DNA of 64,000 bases, taken from Pollenia angustigena (taxonomy: Eukaryota > Arthropoda > Insecta > Diptera > Polleniidae). The notes beneath the pieces were generated by a model. It did no database searches. It saw only the letters and a program-made list of their open reading frames with translations, and was not told where the DNA came from. Position numbers and translations under genes: made by a program. The stretch is from positions 29,937,882 to 30,001,881 of the forward strand of contig OV884059.1 of assembly GCA_930367215.1 (NCBI GenBank). The letters are read 5' to 3'. Below, piece after piece: positions 21,501 to 31,208 of the stretch; the first letter of the stretch is position 1, and the number at the start of each line of letters is the position of its first letter.

Positions 21501-21626
21501 GTCACCAATTTGTATTGCAGCTAATAACCTCGTTTCTGTCTGCCTAAAAACATTTACTGGGGCAAGGTTTGATTGTTGAGGGCCGCTGCCAACCCTTGCT
21601 GTTGGGGCGGTCCATTGGCGTTTCCC
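18525..21626 (-). CDS. pol: Pol polyprotein: protease, reverse transcriptase, RNase H, integrase
   Basis: Reached by a -1 frameshift at 21620-21626; the pol frame is open from a stop just upstream of that site, so it has no start of its own. Protease: DTGAS active site (about 21478-21467) with LLGLDFL further on. Reverse transcriptase: LRLCIDYRQLN, DLKNGYWQIP, and the catalytic YLDD in FAYLDDIVVL. RNase H: FTLQTDACDYGLGAVL, TEKECLAIVWAV and TDHLALKWL. Integrase: an HHCC finger (NHDSPTAGH, then RRCQICQ), catalytic Asp in CADFVGPLP, Asp in FISDNGSQF and Glu in NPTERVNRTI, spaced as D,D35E. A GPY/F module (KFEGPYIIHRI) follows. Domain order PR-RT-RH-IN is that of Ty3/gypsy elements. All key residues are present and no internal stop is seen, so the enzyme set may work. 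TAG stop at 18525-18527. Confidence 0.96.
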   Translation of the reverse strand, partial: GKRQWTAPTARVGSGPQQSNLAPVNVFRQTETRLLAAIQIGDRHEEATIDTGASRSYVSERVAEKIRGYGEVIPIDSQISLANGSTVEVREVIRVRVRLGGRECDMEVGVMPRMLDDVLLGLDFLRAVEFEMQCGDQRVQFKPSSNQVMTAVAPSGRIKRSEEEIINAFLQEELNKFNEVRGPTTLAEHKIILKDDRPVRQRYTQRNPEMQRKINEEVDELLRNGCIEPSKSPYSAPIVMAPKKNGTLRLCIDYRQLNAKSVADAYPLPRINAILDRLQNAKYISSIDLKNGYWQIPMAEDSKEYTAFTVAGKGLFQWKVMPFGLTSAPATFQRTLDRVIGAEMEPHAFAYLDDIVVLGGSLEEHMTNLKEVFRRLRQARLVINKEKCKFFQKEIKYLGHVVNENGINTDPEKIAAIQELQPPRNVRELRRCLGIASWYRRFVPGFAQIVHPLTAMLKKGKHFRWNQEQQAAFEVLKKQLTEAPVLACPDFTRKFTLQTDACDYGLGAVLTQEVEGEEKVISYASRRLNPAEMNYSATEKECLAIVWAVRKLRPYLEGYRFTVVTDHLALKWLNSIESPSGRIARWALELQQYSFDVQYRRGKLNVVADALSRDPVNVCQAVKENPMECRWWQAKCADVQREPEKFPDFSIMNGQLYRHLPTTDRDEECAPWKLCVPSLQRKRVFEENHDSPTAGHLGIRKTIARITSKYYWPGMFRDIRSYVRRCQICQKHKPSQQLAAGQMLSRIAEEPWSIVCADFVGPLPRSRHGNSMMLVFTDKFSKWSEFVPLRRATGETLRRAFRERILANFGVPKLFISDNGSQFTCKAFRNYLKEMGIQHQLTAPYTPQENPTERVNRTIKTMIAQYAGSNQRTWDELLPELQLAFNTAKSDTTQYSAAFLVQGREPRLPATLYDEVTPGTGTENRDPQENARMLKQVFELVRRNLVKAAKDQARYYNLRRRRWSPKVGELVLVREHHLSSAVDNFAAKLAPKFEGPYIIHRIISPVIVEVRKDGQRSHRTAHVSDIKLYRNHE

Positions 21627-22702
21627 GCAGCTCTACGACAGCAGTCCCTGGTTCTGACCCCTCTTCTTCCACACTGCCAGCAAAACAGTATACTCTCGTT
21701 CTGACAAAACCGATACCCATGCCCTTCCTGGCCGCATCTTCGACAAGCTGTTGTTGGATCAATGGCTGCTTCTTCCGCGGGTACTAACTGGCGCGTTCTA
21801 TCCTCTCGGCGCTGGTTTTGGCGGCTGTCCTGGTGGTTAGAGCGTACTTCTGGGTGGTTGCTTCGAATCACCTCAAAGTCTTCTGCCAATTGGATTAGCT
21901 CGGCCAGGGATTTGAAATCTTTCCTTCGGATGTACAGTTGATAGTCCACCAGGCAATTTCTAAAAATCCTGTCGACTTGCTGCTCCCGCGTGTAACCTGC
22001 ATGTCGCATCATGTTCTGCAGCACTATCACGTAATCTTTGAAAGACTCCCGGGGTTTCTGTTGTCTCCGGCGTATCTCATCGTCCAGACTTTCAAAATAA
22101 CGGGGCGGGAGGAAAAATTGTAAAAAGTCGTCCTTAAAGCTCCCCCACGTTCGCCACTGACGGTTGTTATTTCGGAACCACATAAGTGCCGCGTCCTTAA
22201 GCAACTCCGGCATTGTACGTGGCAACATATTCTTGTCTAGCCCATAGACATCTGCCAGCTCTTCCACTCGCTCAACAAACGATATTGGATCTTTTCCACC
22301 CTCGTAGCGGAACGACCACTTCCTTACGATATCCACCATAGCTGGGTATGGTAAATGTGTTGGTGTTTCCACATTTGGGGTACTGTATGGTATCGGGCCC
22401 AACGGACTGCCTGTGGCTGCCTGTTGTCCCGCCCTTGACGTATACGGTATGGTTGGTAACTCCAGTTGCGTGGCCATACTTGGGCCGGTCGGTGTAGGAC
22501 AACGTCCGTGCTTGTTCTCCAGCTCTTCTAACCTGGAAAGAACGTTTTCTTTGTGTTCGCCAGTTACAAAAAGTGCCAGCCGTTTTCTCATCTCGTCCAC
22601 AGTGCCGCCTGTCTCCACCTCGAACTCTTCTAAATATTGGACAAGTTCATCCTTCCGGAGTGTGTAAATCCACGACGTACGCACCATGATAATATGTCTC
22701 AC
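21554..22702 (-). CDS. gag: Gag structural protein
   Basis: 382 codons starting 41 bases inside the 5' LTR. The first 50 residues (YTLRKDELVQYLEEFEVE, then VDEMRKRLALFV) resemble a SAP-like helix-extended loop-helix. A proline-rich linker follows, then a capsid-like region with the retrotransposon-gag signature (ALMWFRNNNRQWRTWGSF, FLPPRYFESLDDEIRRR, ESFKDYVIVLQNMMR). The nucleocapsid end is basic with one good CCHC zinc knuckle, CRRCGQEGHGYRFC. A second knuckle, CWQCGRRGVRTRDC, has Val in place of His and may not bind zinc normally. Gag assembles the particle and packages RNA (family knowledge). An alternative start, MVRTSW, lies five codons in. Confidence 0.93.
   Translation of the reverse strand: MRHIIMVRTSWIYTLRKDELVQYLEEFEVETGGTVDEMRKRLALFVTGEHKENVLSRLEELENKHGRCPTPTGPSMATQLELPTIPYTSRAGQQAATGSPLGPIPYSTPNVETPTHLPYPAMVDIVRKWSFRYEGGKDPISFVERVEELADVYGLDKNMLPRTMPELLKDAALMWFRNNNRQWRTWGSFKDDFLQFFLPPRYFESLDDEIRRRQQKPRESFKDYVIVLQNMMRHAGYTREQQVDRIFRNCLVDYQLYIRRKDFKSLAELIQLAEDFEVIRSNHPEVRSNHQDSRQNQRREDRTRQLVPAEEAAIDPTTACRRCGQEGHGYRFCQNESILFCWQCGRRGVRTRDCCRRAAGNANGPPQQQGLAAALNNQTLPQ
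21620..21626 (-). promoter_or_regulatory. -1 ribosomal frameshift site GGGAAAC
   Basis: On the minus strand the heptamer G GGA AAC lies in gag's frame at about residues 359-361, within the overlap of the gag and pol frames (about 85 bases). In the pol frame a TAG lies just upstream, so a -1 slip here yields an uninterrupted Gag-Pol. GGGAAAC is a known slippery heptamer in retroviral gag-pro frameshifting. A downstream stimulatory structure was not worked out. Confidence 0.8.
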
Positions 22703-22724
22703 TTGTTTGCTGTTGTTAACCTCT

Positions 22725-22742
22725 GTCCCTGCTCGGGCGCCA
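22725..22742 (-). promoter_or_regulatory. tRNA-Lys-type primer-binding site
   Basis: TGGCGCCCGAGCAGGGAC on the minus strand, one base inside the 5' LTR. It differs by one base from the familiar primer site complementary to the 3' end of tRNA-Lys (UUU type). Confidence 0.85.
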
Positions 22743-22743
22743 A

Positions 22744-23901
22744 TGTAAAGAACCTCCGGTTACTCCGGGTTTGAAGCTGGGGTACGACTCAGTCGCGCCC
22801 AGGGTCCGTTACATAAATCTTTGTAAAGAAAAAAAACACTTATTTGAACTTCGGGGTTTGCTTCTTTATTTATTGTTTTTTTCCCTTTAGCACACTTTGC
22901 ATGGGTTTTACCACACTTTTAACACACTTTGATGGTTTGCTTCTGCTCACACCACGATTTCCAGGGAAGCTCCTGCCGCCTTGTAGAGCGCTTGTCGTAA
23001 CCAGAGCCAGTGCCCTACCACTCCTGCCCTCTAACTCCTACCCTTCGTTCAACTTTGGATGTAAATCCAAGACTATTCTAGGACCCTCGGATTTCTGGGT
23101 GTTACCTCAGAAGTGCCTACCGCTTAGCCCTTATTCAGTGCTCTAGCCTCCTTCCAGACTGGATGTAAATCCTAGTCCAGATAAGTTGGATGTAAATCCT
23201 CCTCACTTTACTGGTTGTAAAACCAGTACCTGTTCTTCACTAACACGGAATTGGTGTTACCAATCCCCTACCTAATTAATAGCACTGGGTGTTTTTTTTC
23301 TCCACTTTCTTTTCCTTTTCTCTTTTCAATTTCTTATTCTTACCGGCTCTGTGACAACGTCTCACTTTGCAGTCCAAAAAAACCAAGACCCCACATTCCT
23401 TAATACTCCTCCTTTTATACTCGCATATAAACACACAAATGTTGCTTTGAAGCTGCTACATTTCTACTTTGGTTTGAACCGCTAGCGGTAAACTCTCACC
23501 ACCCTGCCTGTTGTACTGCATATGTTGTTTGTTTCGGCTCTCATTCTCTCACGCTCTTTACCTTCTCTTCTCTGCTGACCACTCTCTGTTGACACTTCTC
23601 TGCCAACGCCTCTCTGTCGCTTCTCCTCTGCTGACGCCACTTTGTTGAATACTTAATTAACCCTGTTAGTCAGTATGACCCTCCACCTACCCCTGACTTA
23701 GTTCAACCTCCTGTACCCCATCGACCTCCGGATTATCTGCAACGAAAAAAAATAAACCAAGTTGGCGGATGTATATCCGCCCCCAGTGCATGGATGTAAA
23801 TCCATTGGCCCCCCCCAGTAAAATAAACAACAGACTTTTATTGCTTTGCGTGAACAAACTTTTATTGTGTGTCACAATTAGCCATAATTTTGACCCTCAC
23901 A
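22744..23901 (-). repeat. 5' LTR (1158 bp)
   Basis: Same TG..CA ends as the 3' LTR. It holds the promoter that would be used (TATAAAA, 23413-23419, minus strand) and the same hairpin cluster. The flanking AGCT at 23902-23905 repeats that at 15884-15887. Confidence 0.97.
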
Positions 23902-23944
23902 AGCTGCACTAGTTTCTGTTGACCGATAGTGCTCCTCCCCCTAT

Positions 23945-24847
23945 ACACAAATTAACATTGATTCGTTTGCTTGGGGCAAACTTAAAATGCAGCCCACCTG
24001 TTGCTTTGAACACACATAAAACCTCTTCTTTCAGTCCTCAAGAGCAACTACCTCAATAACTTAACAGACTGATCCGAATTCTGAAAATATGTCGAATACT
24101 ATGGTGGATTAATCATCGATACGCCCAAAACCGCTATCTGTCGGTAGGTAGGAGTGTCCGCCGGTAAAAATACGAAAGCAACACAAAAGGATAATACAAA
24201 TTTGTAATATATGCAGTAGGGGCATAACAATATTTTGGGCTTAGTACTACGTGATAGCGAATATTGTGTTATTTACGAAAACATATTGTTTGGGGCGTTT
24301 GAAAATAAAAACCTCACCTACAAAAGCGATTTTCTAAAATCCCTAAAGAAAAGAATTTAATAAAAAAAATTTTAAATTTTTAATTAATAAATGAGAAAAA
24401 AGTTAAAAAGTTTCTTAATAATTAAAGGACATAAATTTCAAATTTAATAAAAAATAAATCTAAATAATTTTCCAACTTTACCGCGTGGGTGACCTTTTTG
24501 AAAACCACAAAAATTAATATAATTTTTTTAATATTTGCAATTTTGATATTTGCGAAAAATGGGAATAAGTTATACCCCTAATATGCAGATTATGACTGCA
24601 AGGGACGTCTATTGTTTTGTTGCATGCATGGAAGCAGTTGGGTCTTACAAGACAATGCAAAGAAAAAGTTTTGGAACTCACTCCAATTTTCAATGTCATT
24701 TACTTAAGATACTAAAGCAGCGCAGTGATATCTGTCAAAAGTCATTGCTATCATAATATTTTTTAAAAAACGCAATTAACGAGTTTTGGATATACGATTT
24801 TGCATTTATTTTGTTCTTTAAAAAATGTTGTTGAGTGAAAATATATA
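23945..24847. other. Sequence without a recognisable gene
   Basis: A/T-rich. One short plus-strand frame at 24550-24756 contains a cysteine-bearing segment (ARDVYCFVACMEAVGSY) that I do not recognise and do not call. Confidence 0.5.
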
Positions 24848-25825
24848 TGAGCATTTCCATGAGAATGTCAACCAGGACTCAAAAAATTAAAACGCTTGAA
24901 ACTTTTTTTCAAATATGGTAGAAAGGAAAAAATACCCTAACTTTACTATGCCGGGGTACTTATAGCTTATTACAATTTTTAAAAAGCAAAAAATAATAGT
25001 TTTAACTCACTTTCTCATTGATTCATTTTTAGTAACTGCAATTGACAATTTTTAATATTCTGCCGATTAAATACAGATACCGGTAATATTGCAATTATAC
25101 TTTAAAATTAATGTTACAACAGCAGTGAACAAGATCGACGACAAAAGAACAAATTTATAGTTCGATTAGCGGTATATTTTTGTGCTTGTTTTGGATGCTA
25201 TTCTAATGTCACGTACGTGGTGCGAAAACATCATTTATCTTTGTCATATGAAATTGTTAAGTCTTAGATATTTCAAAATAAAAGTTCAAAGCAAGATATT
25301 TGCTGCAAAAAAATATTGATCGGAATTTTTTTTTAAATTGGTATAATAAAAATTTTATAAGCTTTTAAAGCTTGTCACGTACGACATTTTAAGTACTAAA
25401 ATGCATCATCTTATTATGTTGGTATTTAGTTTACATTTGTTCAAACCTTATTTTATTACAATCAAAATCATCTTACAAAATTTTTTTTGGAATCGGTCCA
25501 TATTTGACCATAGCTCCCATACAAGTGCTACTCTCGAAAATAGCTTTAAGCGCCATAACTTCCTTATAAATGTTAGTATTTACATAAAAATTTCCGACAG
25601 TGACTTTTACGATAGTACTATGTCATGACAAAATGTTGTGCTGGTAGGTCCAAAATTAACCATAGGTCCCATACAGACGCGGATCCAGCTCGAGCCTTAC
25701 GGGGGGGAAATTTTGTATGACACAAAAAAGTAAAAAACTTGTATTAAAAGTTTATTAAAAACAATGTGTATATATTATATAAAAAACAAAACAATAAGGT
25801 TAAATAAAATATAAAATTAATCTTT

Positions 25826-27904
25826 TTAAATAAATAAATTGTGATTTCCTTGTGAGGCAAATAGATAGTACAGTCTATCTTCGGTCATTGTTGATCTGAG
25901 CCATGTTTTTATTCGACAATGGGTAGGAAATAACCTCTCGCTCGTAGCATTACTGACGAGCATTGACACGAAAATTTGAAATATTTTTCTTAGATTTGGG
26001 TAGATATCTTCATCACAGTTTATTAAAGCATCTACAACGTTTTCTGATAGATTTTCAGATATTTTCCATGTTTGTTGCCAATGCAACAGTTCAGGCTCAA
26101 GTTAAGATGTGTTAATCTCGTTTATCAGACATAATCAGCTCATCAGCTAGTTGTGATTTTAAAATAAATGGTATAATATTTAATGGAATATAAGACTCGA
26201 TGTATAATTTAATTTTTATTTTAAAAAATATGTATTTCGACGATCATTTATACAATAATTGTTACCAAATACTACCCCACCCCTGATCTCTTAATGTTAT
26301 ACATGAATTTAACATTATTTTGGGTGCTTTTTGAGCTTAAAATAGCACTTACAGCAGACTCATCACAATATAAATTTCGTTAAAAAAAAGATTGATATTG
26401 ATTCATACATTCATTAATAATCACAAAATTAGTTTATATATATAATTTGCTTTGTTAAAACAAATAAAATTGGGTTTATTATAGGTATAGTACTGAAAAA
26501 CTGTAGCGTGCGTTGTAAGGCGTGTGTCACAAAGGGTTCACGGCTTTTATAAAAAAATTACAACATTTTTAAGCTGCGAATAAGTGATTTTAGAGTTCTA
26601 TCATATTCACCTTTCTTTTAGGAATTAGACTTTGTATACCTTATGATGCAAAATTCGCTCAAAATTAGGGAAACACACTTCAACTTTTAAAGTTGCTTCT
26701 AATTTTTGTGGCGTGCGTCACAAAACTTTGTGATCAATTATTTCGCAACAAAAGCCTGCTAAGAAATTATGATATATGCCATTCGTAAGTACATATTAAT
26801 GTCACTAAGTACTATAAATAAGTTGAAGCTATCTCTTTTGAAATGCCAAAAAAAGTTTATATATCAATCAGAAAACACGTGTGCATGTAGCGTTCGTTAC
26901 GCAGGATTTGCCCATATGACTTGATTTCACTTTGAGGTAGAAGTTTAAGTATGTTCAAAACATTATCTATTGGGAAAGTTGTTTCGAAATCTTCTAAAAT
27001 AAACTCAATAAGAGGAATGTAACCTACAACTCGGTAGTAATCTTCAACATTTTGGAAGTGATTATTTCGTTCAAATCTCGTCTTTTCGATTGGAACCTCG
27101 ATCTGAACGCAAATAACTTTAACTTTTTCAAAAATCGCTTTAAATTGTTCTTCGGCTTTATATCATTTTTCTTCAAGGCACATGATTAAAGTTTTGATCA
27201 GGCTTGATCCTTTTTGAAGATCAATATCGTGCTTTTGTAAAATGATACTTAGTGGCTGTGTTACAATAAGTATCACACTGAATACGTATATTCCGCAAAT
27301 AAGTTCAAAAGTACTAAGGAGTTCCTTAAAAAGCTTCTACTATGTGATGTACACTTGTTGCAAAGTGTACAGCTGAGTCGTGACGGTCCACCCATCTTGT
27401 CTCGCATAATGTAGAGAGTTTGGCTCCCAAATACTTTACTAAAACTGTGTTTTGGCTGGGATGATTATATTTAAAAAATTTTGTCGTTTCTTTAACAAAT
27501 GATACAACTTTTTGTATTAGTGGCACTTTATTGCTTTTAGAAATTGAGTTGTTTGATTTATGGGAATAGCATGGCGTTTGTTTCGCATTTGTCGCGGTTT
27601 CCAGGATTTTTTAACACCCATTTGTTCCAACTCCTACACAATTTTTTAGGTCAAGACCAAAATTTGTCAAAGCTTTAAGAACTATTGATGATAGTGTCTT
27701 CGCATCAATTGACACACCAACGTCATCCATATCTGTTGAAGCCTCTACAACACCGTTTACAACAAAGCCAATAAATTCTTCCCTAAAAACTTTTTGTTGT
27801 ATGTTGAAATATCTTAAAGATAAGGAAATCTGGCTTTTCCCCGACAAATCCGTGCTTTCGTCAAAAATTATCGAATAGAATTTTGATTCATATAACACAT
27901 ACAT
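25826..27904 (-). pseudogene. hAT transposase relic (DUF4371/ZMYM-like type)
   Basis: Reading from the right, three blocks keep hAT family order. First comes YSIIFDESTDLSGKSQISL, the catalytic-core start with the first Asp. Next is LSTLCETRWVDRHDSAVHF, the CETRW block. Last, at 25826-26086, is the C-terminal dimerisation region (SNATSERLFPTHCRIKTWLR, then STMTEDRL). Stops and shifts separate the blocks, and the sequence between 26090 and 27320 is only partly readable. The N-terminal region beyond 27904 is displaced by the nested MITE and I cannot find it. The block style resembles vertebrate and insect ZMYM1-like hAT proteins; subfamily is inference. It is not functional. Confidence 0.88.
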
Positions 27905-27907
27905 ATA

Positions 27908-28992
27908 CAGTATTTATCGGATATAAGAAACTTAAAAAATCCAGGAAAAAAGTTCCTTATAGGCGTTTCTTTCTTATATACAACTATTTTATATAAGAAA
28001 CTTATTTCTTATATAAGTAGCTATGGCCATAAGACTTTTATATTTTGGTTTTATGTCTCTTTATTTGTTACATAGGGTCCTGACAATTTTTTGTTATAAT
28101 AAACGTCAAACTTCATATAAAAAAAAAAAACGCTGGCAAAAATTTTAAAGTTTTTTCTATATGGAGTTTTGACGTTTGGTATGACAAAAAATTGTCAGGT
28201 GAAGACCCCATGTTAACGTTTCTAACTTTTAAATTATTATTTTAGATAACGTTGAAAGTGCAATATTATATTTTTTGCAATTTCGCTTTTTTTTATACCG
28301 TTTTGTATTTCTTTTAAAATTTTAACTTTTGTTTTTATTGACAAAAAACACAAAGCTTCTCATGAGTACCAGCTAGCTCATCTAAAACTAAAGCGTTTTC
28401 CCCTCCACGCAGCGCATGCTTTTATAACCTTACTTGCGTTCTACGTTTCAAGTTGCATGCAATGCATTTTATGCAGCAGCAGTAAAAATAAAATTTAATT
28501 TGTAAAAATCAGCTGATTTGTTCGAACGCTGCTTGTGACGCTTACAAAAGTGGAAAGTAAACCTACTTTTCGCCTCAAGGCATCTACGCTTTTGTGCATG
28601 TAACTTACTACGTATAACTACACAGATTCTACTTTTTTGACAGCCGCGTATGCGGCGAAAAAGCGAGTAACGCGTGGTGTGGACCTCCAGCTTAAAAGTA
28701 AAAAAAAAACTTTGTTCTTGTTGTAAAACTTTCAGAAAACAGAGTTGTCCATGCAAACTACATAAATTCTGTGTTGCCGTTGGAAGTTTCTTATATAAAT
28801 TCTTTTTCTATACATTTTGTGATTTTGGTGTTTAAGAAAAATGTTCTTTTATCAGTTTTTTTCTTATAAGCGTTTTTCTTATATGAAGACTTTTTTGTTA
28901 GAAAAATCGCAAAAAAGACATGGTGTTTTTGAAAATGTTTCTTATAAGCGTTTTGTTCTTATATGAGATGTTCTTATATCCGAATAATACTG
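27908..28992. mobile_element. pogo-like MITE nested in the hAT element
   Basis: Ends CAGTATTTATCGGATATAAG and CTTATATCCGAATAATACTG are near-perfect inverses, flanked by TA on both sides. Ends beginning CAGT with TA duplications suit the pogo/Tigger branch (inference). The motif TTCTTATA(T)AAG recurs near both ends. A further imperfect inverted repeat (TGACAATTTTTTGTTATA with its inverse) spans about 28075-28205. Confidence 0.75.
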
Positions 28993-29821
28993 TATACATA
29001 AATATTGCAAATACTAAGGCTTTTTAATAATTCAATCGCACGCATTATCAAGTCAAACGTTTAGTCTTTGGATATAAATGGCACCTGGTGGGATTGAATG
29101 TAGAATAATAAGTATTTGAATACGGTAAACTAGATGTTTCATTGGAAATATCTAATAAATAACTATTAGGATTAAGATGTGGATACTTATTGAAAATTTC
29201 GTTAGAGGTTCAATAAAAAAAAAACAAAAAATCTTGCTGGGACTTCCAAAAATTTTGTACTTTAAAAAAAGTATTATTATAAGGAATTCTTGTATTATCG
29301 AAATAAACAAAACATGTTTTTATAATTTACGGGGGGGAAATTTCCTTATTCCCCCCCCCCCCCCCTGAATCCGCGCCTGGTCCCATATAAACCCCCTTCC
29401 TTAAATCGGCTAGGGGCAAACAAATCTCATATTGATGGAGGTAACTAGCATAATTCTGTTCTGGCGATCTTGATTGGCCACGGGCCCCAAGTAGGCTACA
29501 CTTTCAAAAACAATTTTTTAAATATCATAGTGTAAGGTATCATATGAACGGGCTTGACCGACTATACATTCTTACTTATTTGTTTAAAGTTTTTATATAC
29601 ATATACATATTTACAAAAAATATATTTCATGCCATGTAAATACTATAAGATAAAAATCTGTCACGTAGGGTATGTCACGAACGATATTACATTTTGTTCA
29701 TTATAAAACCATCCAAAAAAATTATTTTTTTTCCAATTACGGATTATAAAGAAAAAATATGTGGCTTAATGTATGAAATTAAAAAAGGAGTAAAACCTCC
29801 CACAATTCGCAGAAATGCCCA

Positions 29822-31208
29822 TATGCGAATATATGCTGTGCAAACTTCAACATTTTCGAAATAACGGTATATCTTGAAAACAAGAGCTAACACAAAAAAA
29901 CGGTTAGCACCTCTGGATCGAGCGTACTCGAGCAAGGTTTAACTGCCGCGTGTCCCGCTTGTCGAATTTTTCAACTAGCATAGTCCTTTCATCAAACTTA
30001 CTTAAAACATTTTTGAACTGTGCATCTTTCAGGCTCTCTCGGATTTGAGCCATTAACATTTTTAATTTACGTTCTAAAATTATTAACCTAAAAAAAAATA
30101 AAACTCCAGCAGTTTTAATTAAATTATGAATTTAATGGACACAAAACAAATTTAAATATGAGATTTTTTCTCTCAGTGTTGTACATTTCTTTGTAAACTT
30201 TTATAAAAAATTTATGGTTTTGATTCAAATAGTAAAACAGTTCACCATGAAAACAAAATTCATAACAAACTTTGAAATATAAATAAAATTTTTATAAAAA
30301 AATTGCTTAACGCAAGGTTAATCAAAAAAAAAGCCTAAGCCTCTTTTTTTGTACCTTCAGAAGTTAAGAAGAAGCACCAAACATGTAAAACTTTTTCATA
30401 TGCAGACAGTCATTAAAGTCAATCGAATTAGCTTTTTATTAAGAATTTGTGCTTAAATAAATTTAATATAATAAATGCCCCATATTTGGCTAAGCCTGTA
30501 ATATTTTCATGTTTTAAGCTTCATTCACAATCAAATAAACATTTTCACTTGGTGTTCATAATAGAGCAACAATATCTTTAGCAACCACACAGATTTTGCA
30601 TTAAGAAACCGTTTGCATATTTTAGCCACTACAATATTATGCATTTATTTTTATTTTTTTCAACATTTTGTTAAAATTTTCATTCAAAACTAAATAAAAT
30701 TATTTTAAACGTCAGAAACAATTTCATACAAATTGTTGCTGAAGTTCTTGTTGACTCAATTTTTTAAAAAACTTTAGTTACATTTTTGTTTATAAAATGT
30801 TGCTCTGATTTAAATTTCAATTTGTGTTTAATGGGGTTTTCTTTTCTACAAAAAAAAAAAAAAAATATGTTCAATATATAAAAAAAAATATGTACATAAA
30901 TCATAAACTGTGTTCTTCAAAATATAAAAAAATATACATACATAAACCCACATTTGTTAATAAATTGATATTAAATAAATAAATAAATGAACAAAATTAA
31001 TGACGAAATTCCAAATTCTTTTGTTTGGTTTTCATAAAATATTTAAACAAGAAAATACCTTTGCCAGATTGCCGATTTATTAACACCAAGTTTTTACGAT
31101 TTCTTGATTTGACGTTTTTTTTTTCAAAAACAATTTCATAACAACGAATCTATTTAAATTATATATCACTGACAACCTACCATTAACAATGTAATGTTTT
31201 CTTTTGTT
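29822..31208. other. Sequence without a recognisable gene
   Basis: A/T-rich, with a poly(A) run near 30851-30865. No frame or repeat boundary that I can support. Confidence 0.5.

Larger units (their letters stand above)
15888..23901 (-). mobile_element. Complete Ty3/gypsy LTR retrotransposon, Osvaldo-like
   Basis: An 8.0-kb element on the minus strand bounded by two near-identical LTRs and by the 4-bp duplication AGCT (15884-15887 and 23902-23905). In its own direction the order is 5' LTR, primer-binding site, gag, -1 frameshift, protease-RT-RNase H-integrase, an approximately 740-base gap, a third ORF, polypurine tract, 3' LTR. LTR length near 1.16 kb, a Lys-type primer site and 4-bp duplication fit what is known of the Osvaldo clade; that placement is inference and needs an RT tree. 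All three frames are open, so the copy may be able to move. Confidence 0.95.
25674..29379 (-). mobile_element. hAT transposon, decayed
   Basis: Starts CAGACGCGGATCCAG and ends CTGAATCCGCGCCTG (inverted ends), each followed inward by a run of G or C. The flanking 8-bp duplication GTCCCATA (25666-25673, 29380-29387) is perfect. The uninterrupted site is present in the paralogue near 55670 (ccataggttccatataaacc). The interior carries a broken transposase and a nested pogo-like MITE. Confidence 0.93.
24848..29821. mobile_element. TA-flanked DNA element, copy 1, interrupted by a hAT transposon
   Basis: Ends TGAGCATTTCCATGAGAATG and CAGAAATGCCCA, flanked by TA. The sequence 24848-25673 plus 29388 to about 29815 is homologous to 54846 to about 56100. 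Repeated TCACGTACG motifs and a regular T-rich structure are shared. The right end has lost about 170 bases relative to copy 2. No transposase is visible. Confidence 0.75.

Noticed and set aside
28469..28756. 95-codon minus-strand frame within the pogo-like MITE
   Set aside because: No domain, and basic/aromatic composition explained by local repeats.
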